Shown here: positions 1 through 13,278 of the stretch, in pieces | Position numbering within the stretch: the first letter of the stretch is position 1 | Layout of the letters: every line of letters begins with the position of its first letter | Assembly: GCA_021613335.1 (NCBI GenBank) | Contig: JAJTWR010000245.1 | Coordinates: 239,501 to 303,500, forward strand | Source: Whitmania pigra | Lineage: Eukaryota > Annelida > Clitellata > Hirudinida > Haemopidae | DNA length: 64,000 bases | Direction of reading: 5' to 3' | Notes under the pieces: model-generated | What the model was told of the DNA's origin: nothing | The model's input: only the letters and a program-made list of their open reading frames with translations | Database searches by the model: none | Made by a program: the position numbers and the translations under genes

Positions 1-95
1 TGAGATGACCTTTTACCTTTTTTGTATGTAATCTAAAGTCAGAGTGGGGCAGAACCAATTTCCAGAAAAATGTACATTCTCCCAGCAACGAGAGC

Positions 96-330
96 TCAAG
101 CAGGGAAGTAGAGAGCAAGGATTTCAATAGCATGAGAAGAATGTTTGGATTCTGGCAACACCACCATTCCAAGAACACACTTCAAATTTGACAACCTCTC
201 ACCTTGCCACTTTTTGTTATCAATTAAACAATTAAACAAATTCGTTTGCCACCGAATTAAAAACGGAGAAGATAAATTGCATTCATATCGATTAAAGAGC
301 CATTTGCTTTTTATCACGCAATTCAAATAA
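96..330. other. Upstream flank of CRP1, shared with CRP14
   Basis: Non-coding. From about 182 on, this stretch is the reverse complement of 26,760-26,937 upstream of CRP14, so promoter and gene were duplicated together. A related string (TGTTTGGATTCTGGCAACAC) recurs at 33,540. The short reading frames here are unconvincing. Confidence 0.5.
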
Positions 331-379
331 TATTTAAATAGAAAACTTCAACATCACTGGTGCTCAGACATCTCCAAAT

Positions 380-809
380 ATGAAGACTGTGTGTGTTTTC
401 CTGCTTGCAATCCTGATGCTTATCTGCCTCATGGGTTAATATTTTTGAATTTTTTAAAATATGTGGTTGTTAAACAATGTCATTACTAATAACCTAGTAA
501 ATTATATTCTGTTTGAAATTGTAAAAATTTTAATTTTCCAGAAACTAGGTTAATGAAACGGTCCTGCAACAATGGCGTAAGAAATGGAATGAAATGGAAA
601 AAGTTGTAAACAAAATATTTAATCTGTTTGTTGATTTTAATTTCCAGGATGACTGTGATCGTCCAACGCGTACGTCAACTGTTTCAATTTAATAATAATT
701 ACATGAATAATTATAATTAATACTGATTAATATAATAACGTGCATCATTAAACTTTGAAAATATTCTTTAACTTTATCTTTTTCAGTGAGACTTCGTTTC
801 GGCAAATGA
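380..809 (+). CDS. CRP1: secreted cysteine-rich peptide gene, two-cysteine variant
   Basis: Four exons: 380-434, 542-576, 648-669, 787-809; intron phases 1, 0, 1 as in the rest of the family. Exon 1 gives a signal core MKTVCVFLLAILMLICLM. Exon 2 is longer than usual (35 nt) and encodes ETRLMKRSCNNG. Exon 3 is only 22 nt (DDCDRPT) because about 21 nt are missing relative to relatives; this removes Cys3 and Cys4 but keeps the frame, a GT donor and the phase. Exon 4 gives the tail LRLRFGK, ending in the Gly-Lys amidation-type motif. A TATTTAAA box lies at 331-338, 49 nt before ATG, as in its inverted paralogue CRP14. AATAAA-type signals follow the stop. Either a live two-cysteine variant or a recently decayed gene. 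Confidence 0.55.
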
Positions 810-969
810 CCTTCAAAGCAAAATAAATAAAATATATTAAAAATTAAATCTTTATTATTGAATATTTAACCTATATGAGATTCCAAATTTTTTGTGGCTT
901 GTTATATAAATATATTTTCAAATATATTTTATGAAATAAAAGTGGCACTAATTTTGAGGATATTTGGTG

Positions 970-3130
970 TCTTGCTTGAAGGAATTTTTAAAATCAATAA
1001 ATTTTTTTAAAATAACAATTTAACGACAGTAACAGCTGACGAGAAATGAGTAAACTTCACATCAACATCCCTTCTATAACCATTCGCTAGTCATTCAATA
1101 TGCTAAAGATTGCGCAGAATTAAACTTACTAAAATTTAAAAATAAAATTTAAAATTACAATTTAAAAAAATATATATCTATAATAACGTTCAAACACTGC
1201 AGTCACATCTCTTGATGACATTAGCGATAATTAACCTCGACATATTTAAGTAAACAACAGATGCCTTTGCAATGCATGATGTCCCACGTAACTGTGGTCA
1301 TAGTCAAACTCAACTTCAATGAACATCTAACTTGAATTCAAAAAAAGAAAAGAAATAAATAGAACTTTAATAAAATTAAACAAGAAATAAAAGAATAAGA
1401 AATAAAAACAATACGCATTAGGGATGTGCGATCGCAATACATCGCCACAATAGCAGATCTACATGAGAAATGTTTGTTAGTCTAGTAATTAAGCAAATAT
1501 TTTGTCACGTTAGATAGATTTCTTGAGATTAATAAAATAATTTAAAATTATTTCTTGGATTCAACATCTGTCATAAATCTGGCATTGCCCATTCCTAGGA
1601 GCCCCTCACGTTTATTAATGTGATGTCTCATAAATTAATTGTTTTTATTGCATTAGCGATTAATTTAAATATTATTTTATTTGTTTGCAAACAGCCTACA
1701 AGCGTTCATCGACAAATGCATCATTACCATCAATATGTAAGAAAAGGCAATTTTTAAACTATTTCTAGAATTGTGATGTAACCTAGTTTATAAAGGAAGT
1801 TTAAAAATTAAAACGTTTAATGAATTATAGTCAAAGAGCTCACCCAAACTTTGACTCATAATCATTATCTTTAATTGTGTTACGGCCTTGAAATGTGTGA
1901 TGTTTCAGATGGTATGTAGCCAACAGGTGTGTTGATGACTGTTCAAGCGGAAGAAACTTCATTGGATAGTCTTAAAATATTAATAACTTTATTAATAAAA
2001 TAGCTTGTTTTTTTCTACAAAACATTTTAAATACACTAATAAACTTAAGCGATATTAACGTAATTATGAAAATTTAATGTTTTGCATCATTGAATTCGAT
2101 ATTGGTCGATAAATCATTTTTTGCAGTCAAACACTAATTCATTCCTTAAAATAATTTATTTAATCACTTGATATTATTATCCATTTAAAACATTGTTTGT
2201 TATCTATTCAAAACAAGTACGGTTAGTTTTTAATCCTGTTGAATTGTTTTAAAATATTCTGACTTCGGTTGCTCCGAAACAAATCTCCATATTTGCCAAA
2301 TCTTCCAGACTCAGAATGATGTCCTCGGATGGTTCTAGCAATGTGCTCATCTTATTAGCAATAAAATATTTATCTTAAATTCAGTCAAGTTCGAAAGAGC
2401 AAATCATAGTTTTAAAATAATTGTATAATACGTTATCATCACATGTTGATAATAAATAGAAGTTAACAACAATCAATCAAAGGAAATGAGATCTGTAAAA
2501 TTTCCACCAAGTAACTTTGCAAAGTGTGCATTGCATGCAAACAAAATAGTAGTCGAGATAATAGTGACCCGTATATGTAACATCGCCAAGCAAATGATTG
2601 AGAAATCAGTAAGGTTTATGGACGTAGCATTTCGGGATCCGTGAGTTGGGCAACAACATTTCAGTGCATGATTTGATGGCAGGCTTTCATGCACTCCTCC
2701 AATCTCCTTGATGTTGCCAACAGGCCTGAGGGAATGTTTTAAAATGCAACAAATGTAAAAAAAAATTATTATTTTTGAAAATTTATTATGAACAAATGTT
2801 TTGTGTGTAACATGTTGTTGCAGGACTCATAGGCAATATTGCCATTTTCACGAATAAAATTGTTTTTGGAAATTAATTCGGAAAAGAAGCCAAGATGTTT
2901 CAGACAGCATATCATAAATTATCACAAACGTCTTCAAAGTATGTCTTGAATTGAAATTATTAAATGCAGTTGTTATGATAGTTTTCATAATAAATATAAC
3001 AATAAATAATAATAATAATAATATTCTAACAAACCAACAGTATCGCACCGAAATTCTAGGAACTCGACACATTCATTAATTTGCTTGTTTTTAAATTTTT
3101 TAATTTGTCTCCTTTTTCCAAAATTACTGA
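970..3130 (+). repeat. Non-coding duplicon, copy A
   Basis: This segment (with CRP1 upstream of it) matches the reverse complement of 23,935-26,140, and its distal part that of 59,975-62,316. The alignment stays collinear through many landmarks, for example the GGGATCCGTGAGTTGGGCAA string near 2,635 and its reverse complement near 24,430 and 60,640. No convincing coding capacity, cysteine exon or transposon terminus was seen. At about 3,130 homology to copy B stops and homology to 54,535 onward begins, so 3,130 is an old breakpoint. Confidence 0.75.
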
Positions 3131-3258
3131 GAACTTTTGGTGATTATAGATTTTGAATAAACGAATCTTTGTAAAAAATTTTTTATTAATTTTTTAGATT
3201 ACGCTAGACCTTAAATCGTTAAATATGTAGCATAATTGCAGAAGATTTCTTCATTTCT

Positions 3259-3785
3259 TTATTTCGTTAATTCGTACCTGACATCGACTGGAAATATTAA
3301 CATGATTAATAACCTTAAATTTAAAAATGTATATTTGTTATGTAATTTTTGATTAGCCGAGATAAAATAGCATTCATTATATAAGTTAACTTAATCTTAA
3401 TCTTACAACTCACCACATATGCCTTCAAGACACAGCAGTCTAGATGAACAAAGAAGGTTCTGAAAATATTAATGTGAATTTTTAACTCGTTTTAACATTT
3501 AATAATTTCGCTAGTAGTAAGTGATGTGTCTTTGTTTTAATTATCATAATAAAATGATTGATCATTTATTAATTATCATAATATATTCATAGTGTTATTT
3601 CAATTCTACCTCATTGCACTTATCGTCCACACCTTGAAGTCCAAATGTCATACCTGAGATTAGGTAAATTATTTTTTTAAAGTAACGTTATAAACTCAAG
3701 AAATATTATGAAATAATCAAGATCATGCAATTAACAAACCTAGAACCACAAAGATTGCGAGCAGGAAAACACAAACTGTCTTCAT
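3259..3785 (-). CDS. CRP2: secreted four-cysteine peptide gene (subfamily B)
   Basis: Exons on the minus strand: 3740-3785, 3610-3653, 3414-3459, 3259-3287; phases 1-0-1. Exon 1 is shorter than usual (46 nt, MKTVCVFLLAIFVVL). Exon 2 encodes GMTFGLQGVDDKCNE, without the IVHS signal end of subfamily A. The core is CNENLLCSSRLLCLEGIC, C-x5-C-x5-C-x4-C. Exon 4 gives VDVRYELTK, so the Gly-Lys ending is absent. TATAAAGG sits at 3822-3829, 44 nt upstream of ATG. A damaged paralogue lies at 54,675-55,017. No named homologue recognised; a small secreted disulfide peptide is inferred. Confidence 0.75.
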
Positions 3786-3839
3786 CTTTGGAGATGGCTG
3801 AGCGTTACCTTTCGTGAAACACCTTTATAGAGTTAATTG

Positions 3840-4920
3840 ACATGCTTGATTAAATTCTTAAAATCAATAATTTATTTTAAAATAATAATTTAACGACATA
3901 AACAGCTGACGAGAAATGAGTGAATATCACATCCACAGCCCTCTGGCTGTTACAGGAGTATAACCATTTGCTAGTCATTCAGTATGTTAGAAATTGCGCA
4001 GAATTAAAATTAATAAAATGTAAAAAATAAAACGTGAAATTACAATTTTAAAAAATATAAATAAAATAAGCTTAAAATAAACAAAAACTCAAACTTAATA
4101 AACACGTCAAATTTATAGACGTGGGAAACTGTTTGTTTTAAAATGCATCAAAGTACATAAAAAATAACTTTGAAAATTTGTTTTGGATATAATATATTTA
4201 ATAGTTGCATCCTTGTTTAATTATTCCAAATTTGCTTGCGTTACCTTAAGGCTCCTTGAGTTATTTTAATCTTCTAGGTGTTTTAAATGTTTTGTTTGTA
4301 ATATGTTGTTGCAGGATCAGCATCATCGGCAAACAGCATATCATAAAATATCACAAATACTTTCAACGTATGTGATACATTTAGATTTTTAGAACTTAGA
4401 GGTTATGTTAGTTTTTTTTTGTGACGAGATGTTAAATGACTCAGTGAATGCACAGATTCGTGATGGACGTCGTAAACAAAACAATTAATTTCTTAATAAT
4501 TGTAAAGGCTGCGAACATAAAACACTTATTTGCAAATTCAAGGGTTAAATAATAACACTGCGCTGATAACGTCATCTATGTTTCACAAAGATAAGTCGTA
4601 CATTTCACTAAAGCCATAATTTGAAGTCGCCTCACCGAATGCCAATCGAGACATTTCGCATTCGTCCAAAAATATTTCACATAAAACTATTCAAATCAGC
4701 CTTTATTAGATATTGGATATCCAGATACATTGTATGCTGCAATAGTAAAAATATGTAATTTTAAAATTATATATTATTCAGAATATGTTTGTTATTTGTG
4801 GTAATGAGAGATGCATGGACGTATACATGAAGGCTGTTGACGACACATTGTTTGACGTTTTTGACAGATGTTGAGGACATGAAATATCCATTTAAACTAT
4901 TTTATTAGCTCAAGAACAGT
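3840..4920. other. AT-rich spacer with duplicon fragments
   Basis: No gene seen. 3,840-4,080 repeats the block found near 970-1,160 (AACAGCTGACGAGAAATGAG). 4,300-4,390 and 4,590-4,690 match the two sides of the hAT element at 55,272-56,288, so this is close to the pre-insertion state of that locus. 4,790-4,920 is a CRP-type upstream flank for CRP3. Confidence 0.5.
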
Positions 4921-4982
4921 AAATCAATTGCGACAATTCACTATATTAAAGTGTTCAATGATAAGCTCGGACATCTCCAAAG

Positions 4983-5486
4983 ATGAAGACTGTGTGTGTT
5001 TTCATGCTTGCAATTCTGATGCTTGCCTGTCTCATAGGTTGGTGTTTTTGGAATTTTTATTATATTTGTGGTTTTTTAAAAAAACTTTTAATGATTTTTT
5101 TTTTAAAAGACTTTTTTGTGAAATAAAATTTGCATTTTGCTTGAAAATGTTTGTAAAAAATATTAATTTTTCAGAAATCGTTCACTCATGTGAAGCAAAT
5201 GTAAGAAATAAAATGAAAAATTTTTTTTACAAAAGAATCAAACTGATTTTTTTCTCAATTATTTATTCCTAATTTTCAGACTGATTGTGCCTTCTTAGAT
5301 ATGTGCATCTTGGGACGTTGCTGTAAGTCACAATAACATAACAATTGTATGAATTAAAATTATTGTAATGTTTAAATACTATTAAATATTTAATTGTTTT
5401 ACAAATAAGTAATACGCAATAAGAAACGTAAAATCTTTATTCTTTAGCATGAGTTTTTTTCAGATACACCAGTTGGCGGTAAATAA
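4983..5486 (+). CDS. CRP3: secreted four-cysteine peptide gene
   Basis: Exons 4983-5037, 5175-5200, 5280-5322, 5464-5486, phases 1-0-1. Signal core MKTVCVFMLAILMLACLI continues in exon 2 as EIVHS, where V at -3 and S at -1 make VHS|C a good signal-peptidase site. The mature peptide would start at Cys1: CEANTDCAFLDMCILGRC, then tail YTPVGGK-stop. The end Gly-Gly-Lys fits Lys removal and Gly-directed amidation. A TATATTAAAG box is at 4942-4951; the gene uses the ATG after the family motif ACATCTCCAAAG. AATAAA at 5531-5536. A broken inverted copy is at about 20,613-20,912. All splice sites are GT-AG. Confidence 0.82.
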
Positions 5487-5752
5487 AATATAAGTCCCTT
5501 CAGAGCACATTGCAGCGAACATGCACAAGAAATAAATTTGAATTAAAAGTTAAAACTTTATTATTGACTTAATTTATTGAAGACTATTCAAATTTTTATC
5601 TGGCTTGATATTTAAATATTTTGCAAATACAATTTATTAAATAATAGTGGATCCAAAATGGAACATTCTAATTTATAGCCAAATCAATCCTTTTTATCCT
5701 ATCAGATAATTATTTATAAAACATATTTAAACATATTTCAAAACCATTACTC

Positions 5753-5754
<2 letters not shown>

Positions 5755-5790
<36 letters not shown>

Positions 5791-5791
5791 G
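5755..5791. repeat. (AAT)n microsatellite
   Basis: About a dozen uninterrupted AAT units. Confidence 0.95.
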
Positions 5792-5799
5792 TGAAAATA

Positions 5800-6960
5800 A
5801 TATTTCACCAAATTTCAATAAGCGACATTTGAAGGGCTTTCACATAACATGCTGTAATCAGAGCAATATTTAGGACATCAAAATCTTTTTAACTGCTGCA
5901 CTAACTTTAGAAATTGTCAACACTTTTAAACAACATCATTCATAAGCCATTTGTTTGATTTAGGAACTGAGAAAATTAAAAATGATATAAGAATAGAGCA
6001 TTTTAAGAAAGATGGTTAAAGAAATTGATGTCATTTTATTGTCAACATTATCATAACTTACCACACATATGCAGAAGTTTACATGGTTGCTAACATGGAA
6101 CAAAAGATATTCATCAAACGATATGATTAAAATTCGTTTCATTTCTCAAGCTAGAAAAGGATTCCCATAATCCTACTAGGAAGGAGACAGTTTTTTTGGA
6201 AAATTTCTATTTTTAATGAATGAACCGCCTTTTTCGAACATATTAAAAACCATCGCGATTTACCTACTTAGAGTAGAGTTTATTATCATGCTTGAAAGGG
6301 TAACGTAGTCATTAAAATATTTTAAAATAGATATTCCAGGGGCTCTACATCTGAAGAAAGATGAAAAAGTTGTTGTTACTTGTCAAGAGACATCCATCTA
6401 CCCATTCCTCATTCCCTTGAATAGAAAAGTATCGCCAGAATAATACTGGTTCGAAGTTAAACTAGAGTAAACCAAATTTTAGCCGAGTTGTGTTTTATAT
6501 GATATTTCTAAAATAATACTAAAATTTACATAAATTGGAATTGCAATAACAGCATGAGTCTTTAAATCTTGAGTGCATTATCACATTTTTTTCAGTTCCA
6601 CCGGTTTTGTCGCAAAATGAACTAAAGGATTATTCTAGGCTCATCTAAGTTAGCCAATTGGAAATGATTGTCTAAAAATTTGAATACTTAATAATTTACT
6701 CTATATTCATTTAAGTGTATTCATGAAGTGTAAATCAAACTACTTATTGATTTGGCGCAATAATTTAATTCCTAATTATTTTTTCTTGCAGTTCAATTTT
6801 TGAGGTGAGATATTAAGAGCCAACTAGTATTAGAATTAATTGAATTATTATTGGATTTGCAATAAAAGTTCGTTTTTTAAGTATTTTAAAACATCATATT
6901 TTAAGACATCATTTTAATGTATTGAAGCTACACTGTTGACTTTTGGTTGAACAATCGATT
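5800..6960. other. Spacer with remnants of a CRP gene
   Basis: 5,640-5,960 is the reverse complement of the 34,400-34,720 region. 6,270-6,350 is a minus-strand CRP upstream flank (TTAAAATATTTTAAAATAGA plus the GGGGCTCTACATCTG motif) with no exon 1 after it. A CAG followed by TTCCACCGGTTTTGTCGC near 6,597 looks like a frameshifted exon 4. The other exons are missing. Confidence 0.4.
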
Positions 6961-7007
6961 ACATCTACAATGTGACTTCCGAATTGGTCTTCAACTCGAT
7001 ATTTTTC

Positions 7008-7630
7008 TCATATTTGTCTTGGGGTTATCTTTTCTGGAATGAATTCAAGGCATCATCACTAGTTGGTAAATGCCAAAATTAAGTGATTTATTTTAAAATA
7101 ATGATTAATACGGCCTAATGCGTGATTGATAATATTGAATTGATATTCTGATCGATTTAAATTTCAAATGTAAGTGATAAGCAACTTAATCAGAATCTTG
7201 TCGTGCGACAACTTACCGCATTTGTTTCGAATGCATATGAACGGCTCCGTGCAACGAGTTACCTAAATTAATATTAATAATAATAGTTAAATTTTAAGTT
7301 GCTTAGAGATGGTGGCATAAGATTTATTAAGCTTATTATTCTATAATAATTTGTTATACAATAAACTAATTAAATAGTGGGTAATTATTATTTTATTTTA
7401 CATTTCTTTAAAGTAGTTTTACTAACATGGTCACAGTAAGTCCCTTCTCCCCAAAAACCATCTGTCATGTCTAAAGAAATCAAATCTTATGTTATTTGTT
7501 ATGTTATGCCAAAATTGCATCTTCTTACGTTTTTAATACTTTTATCTATTATGACAATGTCCAAAAAGTAATAACCCAGGAGACAGACAAGCATCAGGAT
7601 TGCAAGCAGTAAAATGCACACAGTCATCAT
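7008..7630 (-). CDS. CRP4: secreted four-cysteine peptide gene (subfamily B)
   Basis: Minus-strand exons: 7576-7630, 7427-7470, 7217-7262, 7008-7033; phases 1-0-1. Exon 1 reads MMTVCILLLAILMLVCLL. Exon 2 is 44 nt (DMTDGFWGEGTYCDH), ending at a GTTAGT donor. Exon 3 gives the rest of the core CDHVTRCTEPFICIRNKC, the exact C-x5-C-x5-C-x4-C spacing. The assigned exon 4 encodes EKITPRQI and lacks Gly-Lys, so it is the least certain exon. The acidic linker before Cys1 suggests a short pro-segment or a later cleavage site than in subfamily A. Function unknown; a small secreted disulfide peptide is inferred. Confidence 0.72.
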
Positions 7631-8668
7631 CTTTGGAGATGTCAGAATATGAGTGATGCTAACTACTATTTATTAAATATTTGGACCAATTTGCTAGATA
7701 TTGTTTGCATTTTTGGATTTAAATAATTTCTTCAATTGATCCGCTATTTTTAATTTTCAGTCACGTTTTTGCCCAAATTTAGTGTTCAATCAATAATTTC
7801 AATTAGAAATTTCAATTTAAAATAGATACTACATAATAAGTAATCAATATGTAGGACTATAGGTTCATTCGTAACCTGAGTATCTGGTCAACTGGTCGAA
7901 CTCGTAAAAACCATGAAAATTCCTTGCTAGTTAAAAACTTCGAAATTTTGATAGTATGATATTATACATGATAAAATCTCGATTGATAAAAGACCTATGG
8001 AATGCCAGATGCCATAACACAAACATTTCAGAGTGTTAGTGTTAAATTTCAGACTTCAAACATTCGGCTTTTTCCAAAACAACAACAAAGAATTTTGAGT
8101 CTTTAATTTGATATTATTAAAATAATATATGTATTATTTTAATTGCATTTTAAAGCAATTACATTCTACATGTTTGAATTATTAATCAATAAATAATTAA
8201 CAGTTGGAATTAATATCTATTGGATAATTTGAATTAGTAATTAATAAATAGTTTTGTTTTCAAGGGTTTCAATTCTTTCAGCAGATCTTAAAAGTCTCCG
8301 GAATAGTCCTCAATCTCTGCAGTTAATTATCATAAATAAATCTAAATCATTCTACATATCAAATATCAATAAGAATTTATTACATTATGCTTACATACTT
8401 AATATTAAACTATATTCACATTTTTTTAAACATTCCTCTTAATAAATTATATTTAAGTCAATCTATTTGCTTTATATAACAATAGCAATGATGATCATCA
8501 TATTGATAATATATAAATAATAATTAATAATAAATAATAAAATAATTAAATAATATTAAATTATTAAAACGTTAATAATAATATTAATAATATGATTACT
8601 CTAGTAATAATAATTAATAATATTACTATTAATTACAGTAATAATTAAGCATTTAACTTAACACTAAC

Positions 8669-9088
8669 GACAGGCACTGTTGATGCAACGAAGAGGCTTC
8701 GGACAATCCTCCTCCTAAAATTAAGTTCCACATTCAAGTTTGGCAAGAATTTTTTAGAGATTTAAATATTAGAAAAGCATTTTCAAGTCAACATGTATTC
8801 GGTATATGTTTCTAGATAAATGGTATTTTCTTGCTCACTCGATTACAAGATATGTGCCCTGTAATTCCATTAGAGATATCTGAAATAATTTAATGTTTAA
8901 TGTTAATTTAAAGTTAATTTGAGCAAACCAATGTAAATTCTTAGTTTTTATTAAATTAAAATTATATATAAAATAATATTTTGTGGTATTTGTTAAACAA
9001 AAACATTCAGAAACCAACAAGCCATGAGGCAGACAAGGAGCAGAATCGATAACAAATAGATGCAAACAGGTTTCATCATCGGTTTCAT
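8669..9088 (-). CDS. CRP5: secreted four-cysteine peptide gene, last exon not located
   Basis: Minus-strand exons 9019-9088, 8839-8879, 8669-8714. Exon 1 is longer (70 nt) with candidate starts MKPMMKPVC; the signal core is YLLSILLLVCLMA. The donor has moved to GCTT|GTTGGT, 15 nt beyond the family length, still phase 1. Exon 2 encodes YISNGITGHISCNR and exon 3 completes CNREEDCPKPLRCINSAC, the exact C-x5-C-x5-C-x4-C pattern. Donor GTTAGT. Downstream DNA is extremely AT-rich and gives only immediate-stop exon 4 candidates, so the tail is unresolved and the gene may have lost it. Confidence 0.62.
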
Positions 9089-9094
9089 CTTGAG

Positions 9095-10128
9095 TTGAAT
9101 TTCATTATTTATGCAATTCCAGTATTGTTTCAAATCAATGATATTTGCATTTATAATTTGAATTTGAATGATGTATATAATTTGTTCTATAGAATTTATT
9201 CTGAAAACGTTTTTTGCTTAATTATTAATCATGTCCAGTTATTGAGTTAAGTCAGCTTAAAATACATAATAACTTATTATTCTTATCAGTACAAAACGGC
9301 TTTGTTTTAAACGGCAAAACTTGTTTTTGTAAATAAATCCAATTTTAATTCGAACGTCACAGTAGATTAGATGAAGTACTTTTTCAAATTTTTGATATGT
9401 TGTATACCAATCTTATAACTAAAACAAAAATAATTTAATAAACACATTTTGACTACCCGTTTGATATAAATAGCTTTAAATAATGCGCCAGTTTGGAAAT
9501 TTGATGATTTTAAAAGCTTATAAAACATAAACTAGAAATCAAATTTAAGTGAAACTTTGCAAATATTTAGGTAATGGTAGCATGAATAAATTGACAAGTT
9601 TTTATAAATTATATATGCTTAGATTTCAAAATACTTAATTTAAAAAAATGAATTTTTTCAAAAACTTAATTTCTGAGCAACATTCCTCAAGAATAGTAAG
9701 CCATAAAACATTCAATTTTTATTATGTAAAGGCTTGTAATTAGATAAACAAATCAAAACCAAAAATTAATAGTTATAATGCAGTAGGTATGTCAAAGCAC
9801 TCTTAACAATGTTGATAAGTTGTAGAATAATTTTAGATCTATGGAAAAATTAATTTTAAAACATATGTTGACCACCCTTTCGAGATAATTTTTTTGATTC
9901 TACGGAAATAATTTATCAATTTTAAAATATTATTATTTTTAATTTAAGCAGATAATATTAATCATTTTACAGGCTGGTAATCCAACTTTTCAATTTCCAA
10001 CGAATGGAACTGTTTGTAATAAATTGAACCATTTAAACAAAATTTATATTAAATTGAACCATTTACAAGTCAAAAGAGTTAGCGATTAGTTACTCAAGTT
10101 AATTATAACATATGCATAATTGCAATAC
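9095..10128. other. AT-rich intergenic DNA
   Basis: I see no exon motif, transposon terminus or convincing reading frame here. Confidence 0.5.
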
Positions 10129-10129
10129 T

Positions 10130-10290
10130 AGAGAATCGTAAGGTGTCGTGTTCGACACCCAGCCTGCACTGTCGTAGGCTCCCATGGTAAAATGTAAATG
10201 GTTATAAGAAACGCCTCTGACTCTATGCATGCGGCTCTATATACATTAACTAAACTTGCAACAATTGCAATTAAATGCATTTCAAATGTT
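10130..10290 (+). mobile_element. tRNA-derived SINE, 5'-truncated copy
   Basis: Retains the B-box part (GTGTTCGACACCCAGCCTG), the following TGGTTATAAGAAACGCCTC segment and the tail CTATATACATTAACTAAAC shared with the copies at 44,730 and 62,690. The A-box half is missing. Confidence 0.7.
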
Positions 10291-11478
10291 TAATTAATAA
10301 CTACTTTAAAAGTAGTTAACTACTACTTTTTTTTACTAATTTTTTAAGTAAAAACTTATAGTTAGTAACTAACCATCTCTGGTAAAAATATTATTCTGAT
10401 TAAAAGTTTAAAATAAGACCATTTTTGGAATGTCTTGGAGTTACGATGTTATTTCAGTAGAAGTCGCTGAAACGTATCTGCAAGCTATATATTTTAAAAT
10501 TACTACTTATTTCAAAACAAAGCCATTAATATAAATAGATAAGTTGCGGCTGTTTTATATTTCATGCATCTTCATTATCGGTCGATTGAGTTTAATTTAA
10601 TGACAAAGTGTTAATGAAAAGCAGAAATATAATGAAATATAATGACAATTTATATGTTATATAAACGTTATATGTTCAAATGTCTTATTAAGGGTCCAAT
10701 ACATCACCGATATATAAACATTTTCATAGAAAATGTAAATTTAAATTGCCTAGGCTCCAAATTAATTCAATGTATTTTTAATCAAACATCTGGCTATTTC
10801 TTTGATTGAAATTTAATAACAGAGAGGAGGTTGGCGAAATTCTAGTAACGTAATTTTAAATCATAAATCGTAAAATTTCCCCATTTAAAATTTTGATTTA
10901 AGTCTAGAACAGTATAAGAAGGTGATCTGTAATCAACTATCTAATAAAAGATTATATAATAATAATAATTGAAGTTTGGACTTCGAAATAAAATCTTTTA
11001 AGAGATTTACATAATAAATATTTGCATGGTTTCCGAGTTAAGGATTTCGCATTCACGAGGCTTTGTCACGAGTTTAAATCCTAGCTATTCGCGTTTATTT
11101 TATATTATTAACATAATTATATTATATGTCAAAAATTGTTTCTTAAATAGAAAACGCTCAGGGGGCCATTTAAAATACTTTCACTACGTAAAATATGAAA
11201 ATAACAAGTAAATAAATTATAAATGATATGCCACCTTTGAGAAAATATAAATATTTCTTAAAATCATTGAAGCGCATTGTTTCTACGGCTTTGGGTGACA
11301 TCTCTGATAAAGAATGCATCTTATCCTGTCCATAATGCTCATTTATTCTGTTTGATCGTTAATATTTTAAAAATGTTTTCGTAGATATCAAAAATTTATT
11401 GCAGAATATCAGTAAAAAAACATCTTTTTAAAAATATTTTATTAACTCAGGATCGCTTTCAAGCGTGACAATTTACTC

Positions 11479-11522
11479 TATAAAAGTGTTCAACGAGAAG
11501 TTAAGCTCAGACATCTCCAAAG
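11479..11522 (+). promoter_or_regulatory. CRP6 core promoter and 5' leader
   Basis: TATAAAAG at 11479-11486. A TCAGACATCTCC initiator-like string follows about 30 nt downstream, then AAAG and the ATG at 11523. The layout recurs before almost every CRP gene with 44-49 nt between TATA and ATG, so the 5' UTR is probably only about 15 nt. Confidence 0.7.
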
Positions 11523-12326
<804 letters not shown>

Positions 12327-12695
12327 TGAACAACTTGTTCTTTCAATGCACATTGCAGAAGAAATAAATTTAAATTATAGGTCAACACGGTTTAAGAAAA
12401 TTTCCAATTTCTTATAATTTTAAATTTGAACTTTCCTTAAAAATAAAAAACACAAATGCACTGAAAAGGTTTTTTTCATACTATGGACTATAATGGGCCG
12501 ACCGCAAATTTAATTTCGGACTGCCGATTCAAAGAAATTACAAGCAATAAATAAAAATAATAATAATAATAATAGTTCAATTATATATTATAAACAATTA
12601 CTCCCATCATCACAATATAGTGTTTTTTTAGAAATAAAGTTTATTATTGAAATTATTTCTTGTATGTTTCATTGAAATAATGGTAAATTGCCAAC

Positions 12696-12733
12696 GCATG
12701 AGGCAGACAAGCAGGTAAACACACTGTCTTTAT
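12696..12733 (-). pseudogene. CRP exon 1 relic
   Basis: Reverse strand shows ATAAAGACAGTGTGTTTACC then CTGCTTGTCTGCCTCATG. The start codon is ATA, about 17 nt of the hydrophobic core are deleted, and the GT donor is mutated. A CRP-type leader lies just upstream. An identical relic occurs in the tandem unit at 15,326-15,363, so it decayed before the duplication. Confidence 0.75.
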
Positions 12734-13179
12734 CTTTGAAGATGTCTGAGCCTCAGTGACGTCATGTTTCTTAAGTAGAAAACGCTCAGGAAAACCATTT
12801 AAAATACTTTCACTACGTAAAATATGGAAATAACAATTAAATAAATTATAAATGATATGCCACCTTAGAAAAAACATAAGTAATTCTTTAAATCATTGAA
12901 GCGCATTGTTTCTGACATCTCTGATAAAGATTTCATCTTTTCCTGTCCGCAATGCCAGCGTTTTCCAGTTGATCATTAATATTTTTAAAAAGTTTTCGTA
13001 GAGATAAATATGTTTATTGCAGAATATCAGTAACAAACATCCATTTTATTAACTCAAGAACTCTTAACAATAAATATAATATTAAAATAATACTGATAAA
13101 AATAATTATAATAATGTTAATATTAATATTAATAATAATGTAATATATAAATGAACCATACATAATAATATAAAAGCTA

Positions 13180-13245
13180 ACCTATAACTAAAATAACCTA
13201 ATCAAGGTGCACAAGTAAGCCTCCAGGTCCGGCCAGGTGAAATAT
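13180..13245 (-). repeat. Fragment of the GCGCACCTTGATGC repeat
   Basis: Reverse-complement fragment of the roughly 200-bp element seen in full at 28,421, 49,905 and 58,425. Confidence 0.5.
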
Positions 13246-13278
13246 ATTGCTTGATATTGTAATTATTTAACTATTAAT

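Noticed and set aside
434..441. Alternative exon 1 donor four bases later (ATGGGTTG|GTATTT) in CRP copies
   Set aside because: It exists only in some copies and would put exon 2 out of frame; ATGG|GTT keeps the frame in most intact copies (CRP2, CRP3, CRP5, CRP11 and CRP14 use their own phase-1 donors).
787..809. CRP1 tail LRLRFGK as an RFamide neuropeptide
   Set aside because: It ends RFGK, which would give RF-amide, but paralogues have unrelated residues before Gly-Lys (RVGK, IIGK, FIGK), and there is no repeated propeptide; the match is probably chance.
2473..2694. Coding gene in the duplicon (also 2,848-3,072, 24,000-24,230 and 60,552-60,800)
   Set aside because: Frames are short and not preserved among copies A, B and C, which differ by frameshifts and stops; no domain recognised.
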